64,000 nt of DNA from Phymatolithon calcareum (GCA_977006965.1 OZ345355.1:1674001-1738000), one strand, 5' to 3'. Shown: positions 22,860 to 34,505, counted from the first letter of the stretch. Made by a program: numbers and translations. The notes: a model not told the origin generated them from the letters alone.

Positions 22860-23166
22860 CAGCTCGCCCTCTCTGGGGAGCTAGACCGTTAGACGCCGTG
22901 AAAGCAAAGAAATGGGAAATCCAACACATGTGCAGAAATGTATCGTCGTGAGGTGCAGCTAGCTTTAAACCAGATAATTCAGTGGATTTGCAATGGTTAA
23001 GAACTACTCTCTTAGTATATTAATCATTGAAAAATCCCCGAAACTGGAACACGAACATTTGAGAATGTACAAGATAACCTTGCCCGAAAACTCATTTTAC
23101 ACATTAATTCGTGTTCAAGCGCACGCAATACATAACAAGTTGATGAAGTTCGAGAGCTCTAAGTTG

Positions 23167-23466
23167 GTGTCCTCGTCTTCAGATACATAAAGATACTACG
23201 GACAGTGTTTTCGCGCGAAGGTGGATAGGGGACAGTTCTCTGCAAGCTCTCCTTCATTGCAATCCGGAATGATTCTTTTTGACCTGAATTTTGTCCTATT
23301 TAAATCACCTCTAGAGGTGCCCTCGTCTTCAGGTGCATAAAGATACTACGGGCAGTGTTTTCGCGCGAAGGTGGATAGGGGACAGTTCACTGAAAGCTCT
23401 CCTTCATTGGAATCCGGAGTGATCCTTTTTGAATTGAATTTTGTCCGATTTGAAATCATCTCTGGA
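23167..23466 (+). repeat. tandem duplication, two units of 150 bp
   Basis: Two adjacent 150-bp units begin near GTCCTCGTCTTCAG (23169) and GCCCTCGTCTTCAG (23319). They share TAAAGATACTACGG, TTTTCGCGCGAAGG and CTCTCCTTCATTG at equal spacing. By eye roughly one base in ten to fifteen differs. No third unit is visible. Confidence 0.85.
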
Positions 23467-24779
23467 GGACGAACTGCGTTGCAGTGCCGTTCATTTCGCA
23501 ATACTTTGATGTATTTGCTGGCACCGTATCAACGTGTCTACGCCATTACATTGCATCGACATCGACCGTAAGACCTTTTCCCATAAGCAGGTCTAGATTT
23601 TTCCAGCCCTCCCGGCAGCGCGGCAGCCACGAAAGTCATCTTCCCTGCTTTGTTACCAAGAGCTGACGTTGATGTCTTCTAAGAAAGACTCCATTTTCAA
23701 CCCTATTACTGGTGAAGAAACTGCTCCAGGATGAACAACATGGCCGTATTCCACTCGAAAGGTATTTTTCTTCAGACGCGATTAAATCTGGAATGTGAAC
23801 TGCAGGATCGCTGTGGACATATTTTTTTCCTCGAATGCACCAACGAGCAATGGTTGACAGGAGAAAGCCGCAGGTTTGTCCATAGCATTGCTGTTCTGAA
23901 TCCTCTTTTCCCAGATAAATATCATCTTTGCTCGATAAGTATTCATAATTGTGTTTTTGTCCAATACTGATCCGCGCACGGTGCGCTATTATCGAGATGA
24001 ATATCGAGCGGGCGACATTATGCATTGTTGCCGCATATAAAAATGAAACAAACGATGGCAATTCTGACATGTGGAAGAAACTGCTGCCTTTCGCGGAGAA
24101 CGATAATTTTTAAGCCATGGACTCTCGCGAATCCTCTACTGAGGTATGTATTGTAGAAATCTGACTTTTGCCGAGGAGAGTCAGCTTATGGTTCGCAACA
24201 ATCAAAACGACGAGGCCGAGAAAAGGCTCAATTCTTCTCCAAGCACTCCTGCTGACGCTTGTAGTAGCTTTTCGAATCCCAAGTATAGTTACATCTCACT
24301 GTACTCTCGCTTGTATTATGTAAAATGAAAAATTCGCAAGACGAGTGTGACATAATTCTGTCGCCAAGTGGACATACAAAATATTCCCAGTTATGAGGAA
24401 ATTTGGTTCCCTTGGAGGTGACCGGTTTATGAAGTCACGTTGATATATCTTACATAGAGAAAGAATGATTCTAGTAAATCCTACCAATGCACGTCAAATA
24501 TTCAAGTGCCGAGCATCCCTGACTGACTATCATCTAAGGAACAGGCTATCAGACACCAAGAGAGGGCGCCGTTCGACCATAGAAATTCTACCTCCAAGGA
24601 GTGTCGGATTCACGATCATGCATTGCAAAAGCAATGTCCTGACCTTACTACGAGAAGAGCTCAAAATCATGGGGTTCTTCATTTTGTAGAAGAGCCGTTG
24701 ACATCGATCCAAAGAGCCTAGACCTCGTACAACCTTTTGCCGTGCAATCAATGGGACACCTCGACAGAAGATTCTTTTT

Positions 24780-24850
24780 TTCAGCCTTGCTGGCTTTTCA
24801 TCAGCGTCTGCAGACGCGTTGATCGCTTTTTAAATAAAAGCTCAGACTTC
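24780..24850 (+). mobile_element. LINE-C-like 3' end
   Basis: The sequence AGCGTCTGCAGACGCGTTGA followed by CTTTTTAAATAAAA and a TTCTTCTT run has the same order as the LINE-C 3' end at 47150-47215. No coding sequence of the element is found upstream. Confidence 0.5.
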
Positions 24851-27273
24851 TTCTTGGCTCATTAATGAAGAGCTGTATCCCGGCTGACAAACTCTTCACA
24901 TACAGATATTGGCTTTCCTTCGTCGGGCAGCTCGAAGCTAACCGTCCAACAATGCCAGCGTCTTCATCGCCACAAGACGTACTTGCGTACGGTGAATTTG
25001 AGACTTTCTGTCGACAGGAAATGAATGGCAAGCTATACGGTGTCATCCTATTGCATACGTACTTCTTCACAGTAGGTTCCTGTATGTCTGCTCATACATC
25101 ATTTTATTGTACGTAAGAAAATGGAGCCCGAGAAGCAGAAGCGGAATCAACGATCGGCTATCAACGATCAAGTATCGACGAGCGATCAACATCGAAGTCA
25201 ATGAAGAGCCTCTGCTCAGCGTTTCTCAACACCAGGTCAGCGCCATGGCGGCCTCTGGAATCACAAGTTCTGCACTAGCATTCTTCATATATGGGGGTTT
25301 TGGCCTTCATGCGCTCCAGCGACCCCTTTAACTTCTCAAATTTGTCCCCGTTGCAAGACTTCGCGCCTACATACTCTCGTGTTAGAGTCAATGTATATCA
25401 CTGCGTCCCTCTTTTCTGCTTTTTTGTATTTCGCTCCTGTGTTGAACAACCCCAATACTTTAGAGAAGCATTTCCCTTTAATCAATCGGCGCTGTCAAGA
25501 TATATCAAACTATAATATATTGATAAGACTTTGAGATCCCGAACCGCATGTTAAAAGGCACCTTGGGTTCAGTTCATATAACTTTTCCCTCAGTGTATCA
25601 CCTTACACCTTTGGGTGAACTATAATACCCTGTCTGCTTTGGTTTCCTATACGGGCTTCCTTCATCGCTGATGAGAATACAATGCTTCTCATAGTCAACC
25701 ATAGCTTTCATTTCGTGCTCGGTGTCTCCCCTAGTGGAATCGCTTCCTATCGGCACCAATTCTTGGCAGAAAGGCAGGACCCTCCCCGTCCCATATGAAA
25801 CGAACTCCCACCCTTCCTTCCCCTCAAGCAATCGCACCTGTGCATCTAGTGGCTATTCCATCGCTTCCCTTTCCATGATCCAGAGAAGAAGAGATCCGAA
25901 GTCTGCACACTCGATCGCGCACTAGGAGAGATGTCAATCCTCTTGTCTAATCAATCCTTCTAAGAGCATGAAGAAACCAGGCTGCAAAGCGCGGACGACG
26001 CAATCGAGGACATCTGCCCAAGAGCACGAAGTAGAAAAGTATGCAACGGGAACTAGTCCTTTGCTAAGCTTCTCAGGTGCTAAATAGGAAACGAAAGTCT
26101 AAAATAATGTCACATCAATCCATCCTTACTTACGCGATTCTCTTCATGTAATTTTTTGCCTTTCTCGTACTCCAGGAGAAACGTTTGGAACAGTTTTATA
26201 TCTACAATCATTCGCCAGCCCCCTGTGTTCTCTATCTTTCCTTTCCCTCACTAATAGAATACATCTTCGGCACGTCAGTTTCCAGAGTTTCTCTCATTCC
26301 ACATCGAGCCAGCCTCATTCATTTGTATTAAATTTAATTGGATGTGACCCTTTTCATGTTCTGAATATGAGCTCTGTTTCCGGTTGCTTTCCAACAATGC
26401 TGATGGCCCCTGATTGTGTGTGGAAAATCCTACTAGGAAGGTCTTCTCCACTCTATTCACGAAACAGAAACTATAGCATAAGTTTGCACAGAACTCTTCC
26501 TGTACCTGCAGTGGCCCAGATACTTTTCAGTGGAAATATGTTCGTTTATCTTTCAAAACGCATCCAAGGTTCATGGAGCCAAGTTGTCTTCCAAAAGCGA
26601 ATTGTTCATTTGCAATTGAGCGAACATAGCTGTCATTGTTGGACATATTTCATTATGGCGATGCTTGTGAAAGTTAGTTACTCCTCTTCTGACTCCAAGT
26701 CGTCATTCAAATACTTGTTGCCCCTTCCGGGGCGCACCTCCTTGAGCGTTGCGATCCCATTTCGACGGGAATTTTTTCAACAAAGAGACTTCCGATTTGA
26801 GACCCTAAGCGCAACTCCACAGCGAATGCTCCTGCTGGTGGATAGCTCGTCATCATCTTTTTATTAAAAATCTACATTTCGTCTTCTTTGATCTCCACCA
26901 CACTGATCTAATCTCATTAAAATGAGACTTTTTTGCCTCATCATCGAAATCTCTGTAGTGGAAGTTGCCGTGGAGTATGATTCCATGTTGACCTGTTTAA
27001 GAGATATTATTGGTGAACTACTTCCAAACAAAGCATGAGATTGATACAACAATGCAAGTAAAATTTTTGCCACGTGGTAAAAAAATCTAAGTAAATAGAG
27101 TGCGTTATAAAGCCTGTGTGCCTTTGCTACCGTACCTGACAGCTCTCATCACTCATTCCTATTGTCAATACTTCCGAACGTGATCAGCAGCAGACCTACC
27201 GCAAACCGTCCAGCTCGCTCTTTTCCTATCATTACATCAACTTTTGCTCTTGGCGACCGACTACCAAAATCAT

Positions 27274-27672
27274 ATGGATCCAGACGCGAAGAATAAAATG
27301 GGGCTACCATTCATTCTCAATTCGAACAGCCGCGGCGGTCCCAGTTCGCCTTCCGGCTCAAGCCAGGCCCCGAAAAAGACCAAGGGGAAAGATGGAAAGA
27401 AAATTCGAACTTCCCGTCAAACGGTGCCCGGTCCAACCAAAGAAAGACCATACGATTGTTGGTGCGGAAGTGCTTTCACGAAGAAAGAACATCTCAAACG
27501 CCATGATGATCTCGTTCACAAAGATCAGCGTCAATATCCTTGTCTGGACTGCGCTTTAACGAGCTCCAAAAAGAAAGCTTTCAAAACAAAGCAAAACCTG
27601 CAAGTGCACTTGTCAACCCGAAAGCACAAAATGAGTGTCGCTAATCAGGACCGCAACAAAGACACATCTTGA
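27274..27672 (+). CDS. C2H2-type zinc-finger protein, 132 residues
   Basis: I start at the first in-frame ATG (27274, MDPDAKNKMG). The N-terminal 60 residues are rich in S, G, K and P and probably unstructured, with lysine/arginine clusters that could act as a nuclear localisation signal. Two fingers follow. The first is CWCGSAFTKKEHLKRHDDLVH, with only one residue between its cysteines. The second is CLDC with a long loop before H-x5-H, as in some fungal and protist fingers. The KKEHLKRH helix suggests DNA binding, so a transcription factor is likely. The frame is intact and no transposon termini adjoin it. It could be a single-exon gene or one exon of a larger one. Confidence 0.65.
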   Translation: MDPDAKNKMGLPFILNSNSRGGPSSPSGSSQAPKKTKGKDGKKIRTSRQTVPGPTKERPYDCWCGSAFTKKEHLKRHDDLVHKDQRQYPCLDCALTSSKKKAFKTKQNLQVHLSTRKHKMSVANQDRNKDTS

Positions 27673-27879
27673 TGGCTGAGCCTTCTCTCTGAGTTTTAGT
27701 ATTCTCGATCATCATGATAAAGTGCCATCGAGTGCGAAGCGATAGGCAGCTGGATATTTTGAATAAACCCTTGTTCATGGCGACTCTTCTTTTTGTTTAG
27801 ATAGGATCTTTATTTTATTCTCAATTTGATTCTCGATTTTCTGCAAGATGATAAATTAGCCGTATAAAGCTTCTTAATC

Positions 27880-27962
27880 TGGCGAACGAGACAGGAACTA
27901 AACTATTATAACGCCTTGGTCTGAGGGTTATTTCAGATACCCTGCAATAAAGAAAGAAAGGA
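27880..27962 (+). mobile_element. LINE-type 3' end with GAAA tail
   Basis: The segment ends CCCTGCAATAAAGAAAGAAAG, the same tail as LINE-A (GCAATAAAGAAAG). Upstream sequence does not match the LINE-A body, so it may be a short truncated copy of a related family. Confidence 0.4.
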
Positions 27963-28239
27963 GTGTCATCTTGTGTTTTTTCTTATTATGGGCATTAGAA
28001 GAGGTTATGTCCCGACGTGCTAAAACGCCCGTCTTTTAAACCCTCGATCTAGAGGGGCACAGGCCACTGTATGTATTACATAGCTTATATCGCTGGAGAG
28101 AAAAGCGAGGGTGTTCTTCCAGACGTGGGTTATGTCTTGAAGAGACCTCTGATCATGGCGGGGAAGCGGCTCAAGTGCGAGCGCAAGGGCCATAGCAGTG
28201 AGTTGCAAACCCTTGTTTGCACTTCTACTCGGAGAGGGG

Positions 28240-28330
28240 ATATTGGATGATTTTATTTTGAGAGCTCCCAAAGCCTCACCTTGGAGTAACGGAAAAGCTT
28301 CATCATCAAGTAATGCACAGAGCAGTCGGC
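28240..28330 (-). mobile_element. LINE-D 3' end fragment
   Basis: Read on the minus strand, GGTGAGGCTTTGGGAGCTCT, then CAAAATAAAATC and ATATCCCC, match the LINE-D end at 34955-34998 (GGCCTTGGGAGCTTTTAAAA, then ATATCCCC). No coding part is present. Confidence 0.45.
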
Positions 28331-28372
28331 AAGAACCCGGGACTATCTAAGTAGGCCGGATGAGTGGCAGGA

Positions 28373-28720
28373 AGAAGAAGAAGAAGTGGAGATTTTTATT
28401 ATAGTGTAACCAACGCATCTGCAGACGCTTGGGGCAACACTTCTGATGAGCCACGAGGACTCAACTCAGAGTCACTTCAATGGTCACTTCAATGGCCACG
28501 CAGAGCATCGTATCGTGTGAACGTGCGGAAAGGAATGACGTCCGAGGTCGTTTCCCGCGCCGAAGCTAGTTTACCGACGTCCCGGGTCCGCGTGCCGCGC
28601 CGATCTTCAGGACTTACTCTCGCTCGGCCTGCCCGCCGATCCGCGCGGGGGGGTTACTGACGTCCCCAGTCTTGCGTGCGCCGGAGCGCGATGGGCGAGT
28701 TTACTGACGTCCCGGGTCCG
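28373..28720 (-). mobile_element. LINE-C-type insertion with 12-bp target duplication; GC-rich body
   Basis: It is flanked by TGAGTGGCAGGA at 28361-28372 and 28721-28732. Next to the left flank is the TTC microsatellite tail (plus strand AGAAGAAGAAG) and the ACGCATCTGCAGACGC hairpin of LINE-C, so the insertion is on the minus strand. The other 200 bp are GC-rich and carry three copies of a GTTTACTGACGTCCCGGGTC-type word (28569, 28653, 28699), not seen in other LINE-C copies. Confidence 0.8.
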
Positions 28721-28732
28721 TGAGTGGCAGGA

Positions 28733-29640
28733 GAGAGTGCAAGTGTATAAAATGCTTTTTGATACGAAACCTTAAGCGATCAGCCGGTCTAGCTTGATGC
28801 GATAGGTGGATGCAAAGTCATGAGATGGGCCCAATGAGGGCACAAGAAGTATTCACTACTGAGTAGTGATGCGACCGCATCAGGTCTCGAGACCAGTCAT
28901 AAAATAAAAATGACGCACGCCTATAACAAAGTTGGAGACTCACAAGACTATAAATTTCGACATAGACATTTTTAAATGTCTACGTCGAAAACGCCTAACA
29001 GGAGGGCAAAGACATCCTGAGCACAGGAGGACAATTTTTTCAGTTAGGTCTACGAAAGAGGAGATAGCTCAGAGCAACAAGTCTACAACTGTGACAACTG
29101 TAACGAATCTCCTTACAGTTTCAAAACATGGTGGAATTTATCCATCGGACTATTCGAAGTAATATAGATTACTGTAAAGGTGGGTAGCTTCCCCAACTGG
29201 AGATTAAAAGGCACTTTGATTCCTACTCTTGTTGGTTTGCTTTCAGACGTACACCTTATTTTGTATGGTTCAGGCCACCGGGCTATTCTTAGACTAGCTT
29301 TGCCCGAGAAAACGCATTCACATGAAAAGCAGTAGATGAAGCCTAGGTCACGGACCAGGCTATCCAGCTAGCTATATTTGCTCAGTGAGGACCATTGCTC
29401 CACATTATATAACCCCCAACCCTACAGAAAACAGGGGTATATATTTGCGATCCGAGAGGAATGTTTCCAAACCACACAACGAGAACAAACCACTCAAGAC
29501 ATTAGCTTGCATAATCTATGCGGTATCTGTAAATCTCTCCACTATTGATTTCAATTTGATGCGCAATGTGTTCAACCTTTATGCAGTTTTGACCAGTAAG
29601 AAGAGCTGCGATGTTTTTACTTTGAGCCCAGATGTTTCCA
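28733..29640. other. no gene recognised
   Basis: AT-rich sequence with short frames only. I see no repeat termini and no protein motif. Confidence 0.4.
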
Positions 29641-29649
29641 GCATTCGAT

Positions 29650-31152
29650 TTATTCAGAAGGTACCATGTGTCCTAACTTGAGGAAAGCCGGCACCTTTCT
29701 AATGGCGTTATACTAGCATCGAGAGTTGTCAGTTACCTTATTCAGAATTGCGTAATATCACGTCAATGGCTCGCGCCGATTCATTCTCTTCTGTCGGGAT
29801 CCATGCAGGCTTCTTCAGAGTTCTGCTAAGTGTACAAATTGCCCATGCTCCTTGACTACCCATTTCTTTAATCAGCTTTATTGGGTTCCCAGGGAAGTGT
29901 CCTAAAAACCATCTTGCGCAAAGAATTTTGTGTCTGCTTTCTTTCATCCTCACTGCTTTGTGCGGTAGACCCTTCTTCGAAAACGTTATTTTTCTTGCGT
30001 GGCGTTCTTCGTGTTCCTCCCACACTCGTCGGAGGCTAGGCTAGGTTTATCTTGAGGGTCAACTGCTGTGTTCGCTTCTCGAATGCAGTCAAGTGTTTCG
30101 ACTTCGAGCTCTGCTCGGCATCATCGGTCTGTTCTACGACCTTGCCCAATCTTCGTCTTAACGTTGAGTGTAGGTGCTGCCGGCGGAACTCTCACGGTTC
30201 TATTTGACAGAGCTTCATTAGTCTTCTCCATTGCCGCGCTGCCCACCTGCCGAACAATGTCGTTGCCATGTCCTGTATTTGCACTGCTGCTGTCAATACG
30301 CGGATTGTATGAGGTGCTATGTGTGCAGCGTACTCATACGCTGACCTGATAAAGGCTTTGAAGAGCCTGATGTTCTTTTCAGTGCTGTAACCTCTCCTTG
30401 TCATGGCTAGGGAGCTCATGAGTAGCACTTTGGTGCTTGCGCTTGTGAATCGCCCCAGAAGCCTGTCGTCACGGATTCCATTCTCATCAATAGACGTTTT
30501 GAGGTATTCTGCTGTGCGCCTTATTTGGACTTTCTCGTTCGCCAGCTGAAGCTCTCTTCTGGTTCTCGTCTTAGGGAGTATGACTGAGCATTTTCGAATC
30601 GACCAAGTCATTCGATACATACATGCCTATTCAGTGCATTCATTGAGCATCTCTTGAAGCTCGTCTTCATGCCTTGCCATTAGTATGACGTCTTCCGCGA
30701 ACACATTTAAACGAAGATTCACAGTAGATTCGTTGAAGTTCAGAGCGGTTACCCTTTCTGTTAGGGTGTCCATAAGGATGTTGAACAGTGCTGGGCTGAT
30801 GGGGGATCCTTGGGGGACTCTGCGCTCGCTTGTTCCTGGGCTCTTCTCATATCGTTCATAACAGTGAAATGAGTGCTCTGCAGAGAGAGGGAGACTAGTG
30901 ATGCAACATTTGCTGATAGTCTGAGATCGATTTCTCGCCTTATTATTGTTGCTATCTCTTCCTTCATTTTGCCTGTTCCCATAATGGGGTTAGCAGCGAC
31001 GGCTCTGTAGGAAGTTTTTCCTTAAGTGTCTTCATGAGGAGAGCTCGTGGGACGCTGTTGTGCGCTGCGGATACGTCAAGAACAGCCACAAAAGGACGCT
31101 CATCTTTCCTTGCGCTCTTTGCCAGCAGTGTCGCGAGATATTTTTTTTGCAA
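29650..31152 (-). pseudogene. LINE-F reverse transcriptase, decayed
   Basis: On the minus strand, fragments in changing frames follow LINE order. RERPFVAVLDVSAAHNSVP-type palm sequence is at about 31070. VPQGSPISPALFNILMDTL is at about 30770-30830. The catalytic box reads FAED at about 30690, where FADD is expected. A thumb region is open at 30192-30620, and the C-terminal domain at 29738-30025 (RHKILCARWFLGHFPGNP, then PTEENESARAID). The 3' end is near 29650, ending ATGGTACCTTCTGAATAAAT, which also occurs after the LINE-F copy at 35.7-36.2 kb. It is cut at its 5' side by another LINE end at 31.14 kb. Confidence 0.7.
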
Positions 31153-31300
31153 CTGTGTAGTTGTTTATTTGAAAGCCCTCATTAACACTCATAAGACTGT
31201 ACCGGAGCAGCTTTTTCGTAACTTGTTCATTCTAGTATTTCGCCTGGTCCCTAATACAGGGACTCGTCGTTCTCCATATTGTCAGTTATGGTGACGCTGT
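31140..31300 (-). mobile_element. LINE 3' end (E/G type) abutting LINE-F
   Basis: Minus-strand coding for TDNMENDESLY and a stop (about 31265-31290) is followed by a UTR ending GAGGGCTTTCAAATAAACAA and an A-run at 31140-31147. The same protein end occurs at 47920-47983 and, diverged, at 40411. It is a short, 5'-truncated insertion or the upstream neighbour of LINE-F. Confidence 0.55.
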
Positions 31301-31837
31301 AGAGTAGTATTGAGTCTAATTTCTTTTCCGTTCTTAACATTTCTCCGGAGTCCAGTTCATACTATGTCGCGAGAAATGTATCATACTCTTGTCTCTTCAA
31401 CAACCCATCTGAAGCAATCGTGTTTTCTTCCGTAGGAGTGAGGCCGACTCACAAAGCAGGAGGAAGGCACACTATTGACCTGCTGGATAATCCAGTGACT
31501 TGATTTTTAGCAAATGAAAATTCACTTGAAATGAGAGAGCGAAAGGCTTAGGAACAGTGGTTTTTATTTAACCCAGACGCGCTCCATAATGAGAATTCAG
31601 AGAATTTTAATTGGATTAAATTGTAATTCACAATTTTTAAAAAAGTAAATAACAATTTCGTCGTGGTATCAGGTCCATGATGCAGAAATAAAACAAGGAA
31701 ACTGCAGCTTATGCTCTTGCCGAAAAGGATAGGACTTCAGTAGATCAGCGGACACTCGAAACGCTAGGCCACTGAACATGAAAAAAATTGACTCCCCTTC
31801 GGGGAACAAGCGCAGTTCGGAACTGTATGTCGGTTCC

Positions 31838-32464
31838 CTACTGCAAAGGCTTCTTCGCAGCAATAAATCGCCTCCTTGGCGATTCGTCATAGTCATGACT
31901 TTCAATGATCACCATCCCTGCGTCTGTAAACTTCTTCGAGAGCTCATCAAGGGTAAAGAATTGAACCTGAGGTGCTCTACCAAAGAATTGCATAACCGGT
32001 ACCATGATGCGAAAAAGAAAATTTTCTCCCAACCCGGCAGTCTTCGACATGAATATCCCACCGGGTTTAAGCTTCCCCTTGAGTGCTGCGATTGCGGCAG
32101 ATGTGTCTGGTACGAGCATGAGAAGATTAAGAGCGAGCACAGCGTCATACGACTCGTCTGCGCCCGGGGAATCTGTGGCACTGCCCACGCTGAACTCGAC
32201 GTTCTCAGCGCCCGCGGCGGCGCCCTTGTCCGTTGCGATTTGAACAAGCTTTGGCGAAATGTCTGTTGCAAAAATGTGCCCGGCATCACCAGCAAGCTTC
32301 AGAGCTGATGTGCCTGTTCCGCACCCTACCTCCAGCACACGCGCGGCAGGGACAAGATGCTTACGTATGCGCGCTAGCGTGTCGGCGTAACCGGCCTCAT
32401 TCTTCACCGGACTTGCGGCGTACTTCTCTGCGATGCTGTCCCAGAACTTGGAGCTTTCCACCAT
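31838..32464 (-). CDS. class I SAM-dependent methyltransferase, 208 residues, intact
   Basis: The protein has the seven-stranded methyltransferase fold: motif I VLEVGCGTGTSALKLA (residues about 43-58), an acidic loop after strand 2 (IFATDISP), a motif II-like region (SYDAVLALNLL) and KLKPGGIF, followed by C-terminal strands. It transfers a methyl group from S-adenosylmethionine; the substrate cannot be read from sequence, though small-molecule enzymes have this size. The start is the ATG at 32464 (MVESSKFWDS). There is no signal peptide. The gene is uninterrupted and noticeably more GC-rich than its flanks, which are LINE-F upstream and a TIR element downstream. The sequence has a bacterial look, so horizontal transfer is possible but unproven. 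Confidence 0.85.
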   Translation of the reverse strand: MVESSKFWDSIAEKYAASPVKNEAGYADTLARIRKHLVPAARVLEVGCGTGTSALKLAGDAGHIFATDISPKLVQIATDKGAAAGAENVEFSVGSATDSPGADESYDAVLALNLLMLVPDTSAAIAALKGKLKPGGIFMSKTAGLGENFLFRIMVPVMQFFGRAPQVQFFTLDELSKKFTDAGMVIIESHDYDESPRRRFIAAKKPLQ

Positions 32465-32734
32465 TGCACAGATTTGTTCTCTGGAACGGCTTGTTGAGAG
32501 CGCTTGTCTGAACGGTTTGGAGGCACAGAGCTTAAGCTGGGGCTTGCGTGGTTACTATTGAATATCAAATTTCACCACCTGCCAGGGCGGTTTCGTTGCG
32601 GTATGCCATTATAAGTGTTCTGATTGGATGCTTTGCAAATCTCCTGCGGCTTCACACTGTGTACGGAACGTCTATTCTGAAATTGATGAGACAATCATTT
32701 GCAGGGAAGATGACATCTCCAATTCAGCCAAAAC

Positions 32735-33564
32735 CAGGGGAATGTTATGAGGGGGAGTCTCGCAAACCGGTTGTCATACTGCTTTTCTGAAAATGGGTCC
32801 ATACAATTTCTATGAAGCTTTTCACGCGATGTGAAAATGTATCATATATGCATGTTTGTAATGGGAAAAAATAAGGTCTGTTGGCATGAACATTGGGAGT
32901 TTGCCATGTCATGTCACTTGCTTTGTCCCCTCGTGGGGCTGGCAAGGCAGCGCATTATTCTTAATTAACTTCTACTTAGATGACGGCAGATCGTTATTTC
33001 TGCGACGTAATTAGGAAAGCACTCCTTCTTCTCTGCCTACCGCTCGACAACTCGATTCCACCCGGAGCAAGCGTGGTGGTTCCACGTTCCGCGAGTCCAC
33101 GTGGACGGCCAGATCATTTGGACTCTACTCTTTACCGCTCCCTTGTCTTCTTTACACGTATGATGCACTGTAATCCCTCCGTATCGACGACGGAAAAACC
33201 CGTAGGAGAAAACTGCGTCGGACTCTTCACGATAAACAGGCACACCCGAGATTCGAACCCGGAACTTTCTCTTGGTCACATCTTGCTGCGCATCCCCCGA
33301 ATCAGTTTAACCACTTGACCAGGTGGGGAGTTTGCCAATGTAGCAGCAGGGGAACACTCCCCTGGTAGCAGTAGTTCTAGTTGCAGGATTAATTTAGGCT
33401 TTGTGGAGAGAAATAATGGGAAATAAAGGCACTACTCTGCTTAGTCGAAAAATTTTTGATTATCTAATAAACTCATAATCCAGTCGGCATACGAAGGGGT
33501 ATTTCTCACAGTTAAATTTATGTAACTTAAGAAGTCGGCGTTTCTCTCCCCTAACATTCCCCTG
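32735..33564. mobile_element. non-autonomous TIR element with CAGGGGAATGTTA ends
   Basis: The left end reads CAGGGGAATGTTATGAGGGG and the right end, inward, CAGGGGAATGTTAGGGGAG. The CAGGGG start is typical of hAT elements, but the flanks (GCCAAAAC and TCAAAACA) are not a clean 8-bp duplication. The 830-bp body holds a SINE-like block and no transposase. A matching GACCAGGGGAATGTTATGGGG word also occurs at about 20547 inside hAT2. Confidence 0.5.
33000..33330 (-). mobile_element. SINE2 candidate with tRNA-like head
   Basis: Reading the minus strand from 33330, an RNA polymerase III A box (TGGTCAAGTGG) is followed about 50 bases later by a B box (GGTTCGAATCT, one mismatch to consensus). The acceptor stem does not pair, so it is not a tRNA gene. 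About 240 bases of unrelated body follow. No clear tail or second full copy is visible, so its limits are approximate. Confidence 0.45.
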
Positions 33565-33930
33565 TCAAAACAATTCGTGATTGAAAAAATTATATTTCAC
33601 TTCTTGCAATTAAATTTGCTAGTACAAATCGGAACAGAGCAGCGTCGAGCGTACCGCTAACAGCAACGATTTCGAAACCGCTCAAGTCATGGAGCTGGGG
33701 AATAAGGCCCGTTCTACAAGACACAAATGGAGCGTGAGGCGTGAGTATTTGTCATCGGATATTTTCTACACTAGTTCGAGTGTTTTACACGACACATTTT
33801 TTGTGTCCACCGCCACGTATTACAGTTGTGCGCGAAAGTGGAGGTAAACCTACTCGAGAAATAGATCATTCTTTCAAATTTGGCCGTTTTTGAAATCATG
33901 CCGCCAGCAATGCTGTACAGTACTCCCTTG

Positions 33931-34370
33931 CCAACTGGATATTCACTAACTGGATATCCGCTCCAACTGGATACGACACGGCTCCACCAAGTTGGGACCC
34001 AATAAAATTTAATCAAATTTTAGGTTGAGGTGAATATTCTCCAAGTGGATATTGAAAACGGCCAGTCACGGCGCAGAAACCTATTTAACAATTAAATTTT
34101 TGATTGTACAAAGCTAATCACTGATGACGGCAAGTGAATCACCTGGAATGCATCATCACAAATCCTTGATGCAAATCAGCGTCATCAAAATACTGTAGTA
34201 GAAAAGTGGTGGTCAGGGCGCTTGCGAACGCGCAAAGGCACCTACGTGTGGAGATAGCTCAAGCACAGAGGCAGACCAAAATTTCCAGTTTTTTTAATAA
34301 ACTTTAAGGTTTCCGATATGATATCAACTTATGATTCATCTCGGTTACTGAATAACCTCCACAACTGGAT
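33931..34370. repeat. cluster of CAACTGGAT words
   Basis: CAACTGGAT or a one-base variant occurs at 33932, 33947, 33964, 34042 and 34362, with an inverted TATCCACTT at about 34392. The spacing is irregular. The words may be binding sites at the end of an unrecognised element. Confidence 0.45.
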
Positions 34371-34423
34371 ATGGACCCTGTCTCCCGACAGTATCCACTT
34401 AGCGAGGGCTGACTGTAAGTTCT

Positions 34424-34505
34424 TATCATAAATCCTCACGCAACTGACGCAACTCCAAATCAGCGCCGAAAGGAGTCGAGATTTGTGCGTGAGGATTTTA
34501 TGATA
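34424..34505. repeat. inverted repeat, 19-bp arms with 43-base loop
   Basis: TATCATAAATCCTCACGCA (34424-34442) pairs with TGCGTGAGGATTTTATGATA (34486-34505), with one extra T in the right arm. The loop has no recognisable gene. Confidence 0.8.

Larger units (their letters stand above)
22872..27240. other. no confidently recognised gene; tandem duplication and one LINE 3' end
   Basis: The ORFs at 23636-24070 minus, 25598-25837 minus and 26367-26867 plus are the longest here. None shows a motif I recognise, and they may be chance. A spliced gene is possible on the minus strand at 26.6-27.1 kb, where runs such as GAFAVELRLGSQIGSLF appear between stops, but I cannot assemble exons with confidence. 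Confidence 0.3.

Noticed and set aside
33236-33330. A tRNA gene on the minus strand
   Set aside because: A and B boxes and a T-arm are present, but the seven bases before the A box cannot pair with those after the T-arm and no acceptor stem forms. A SINE head is a better explanation.
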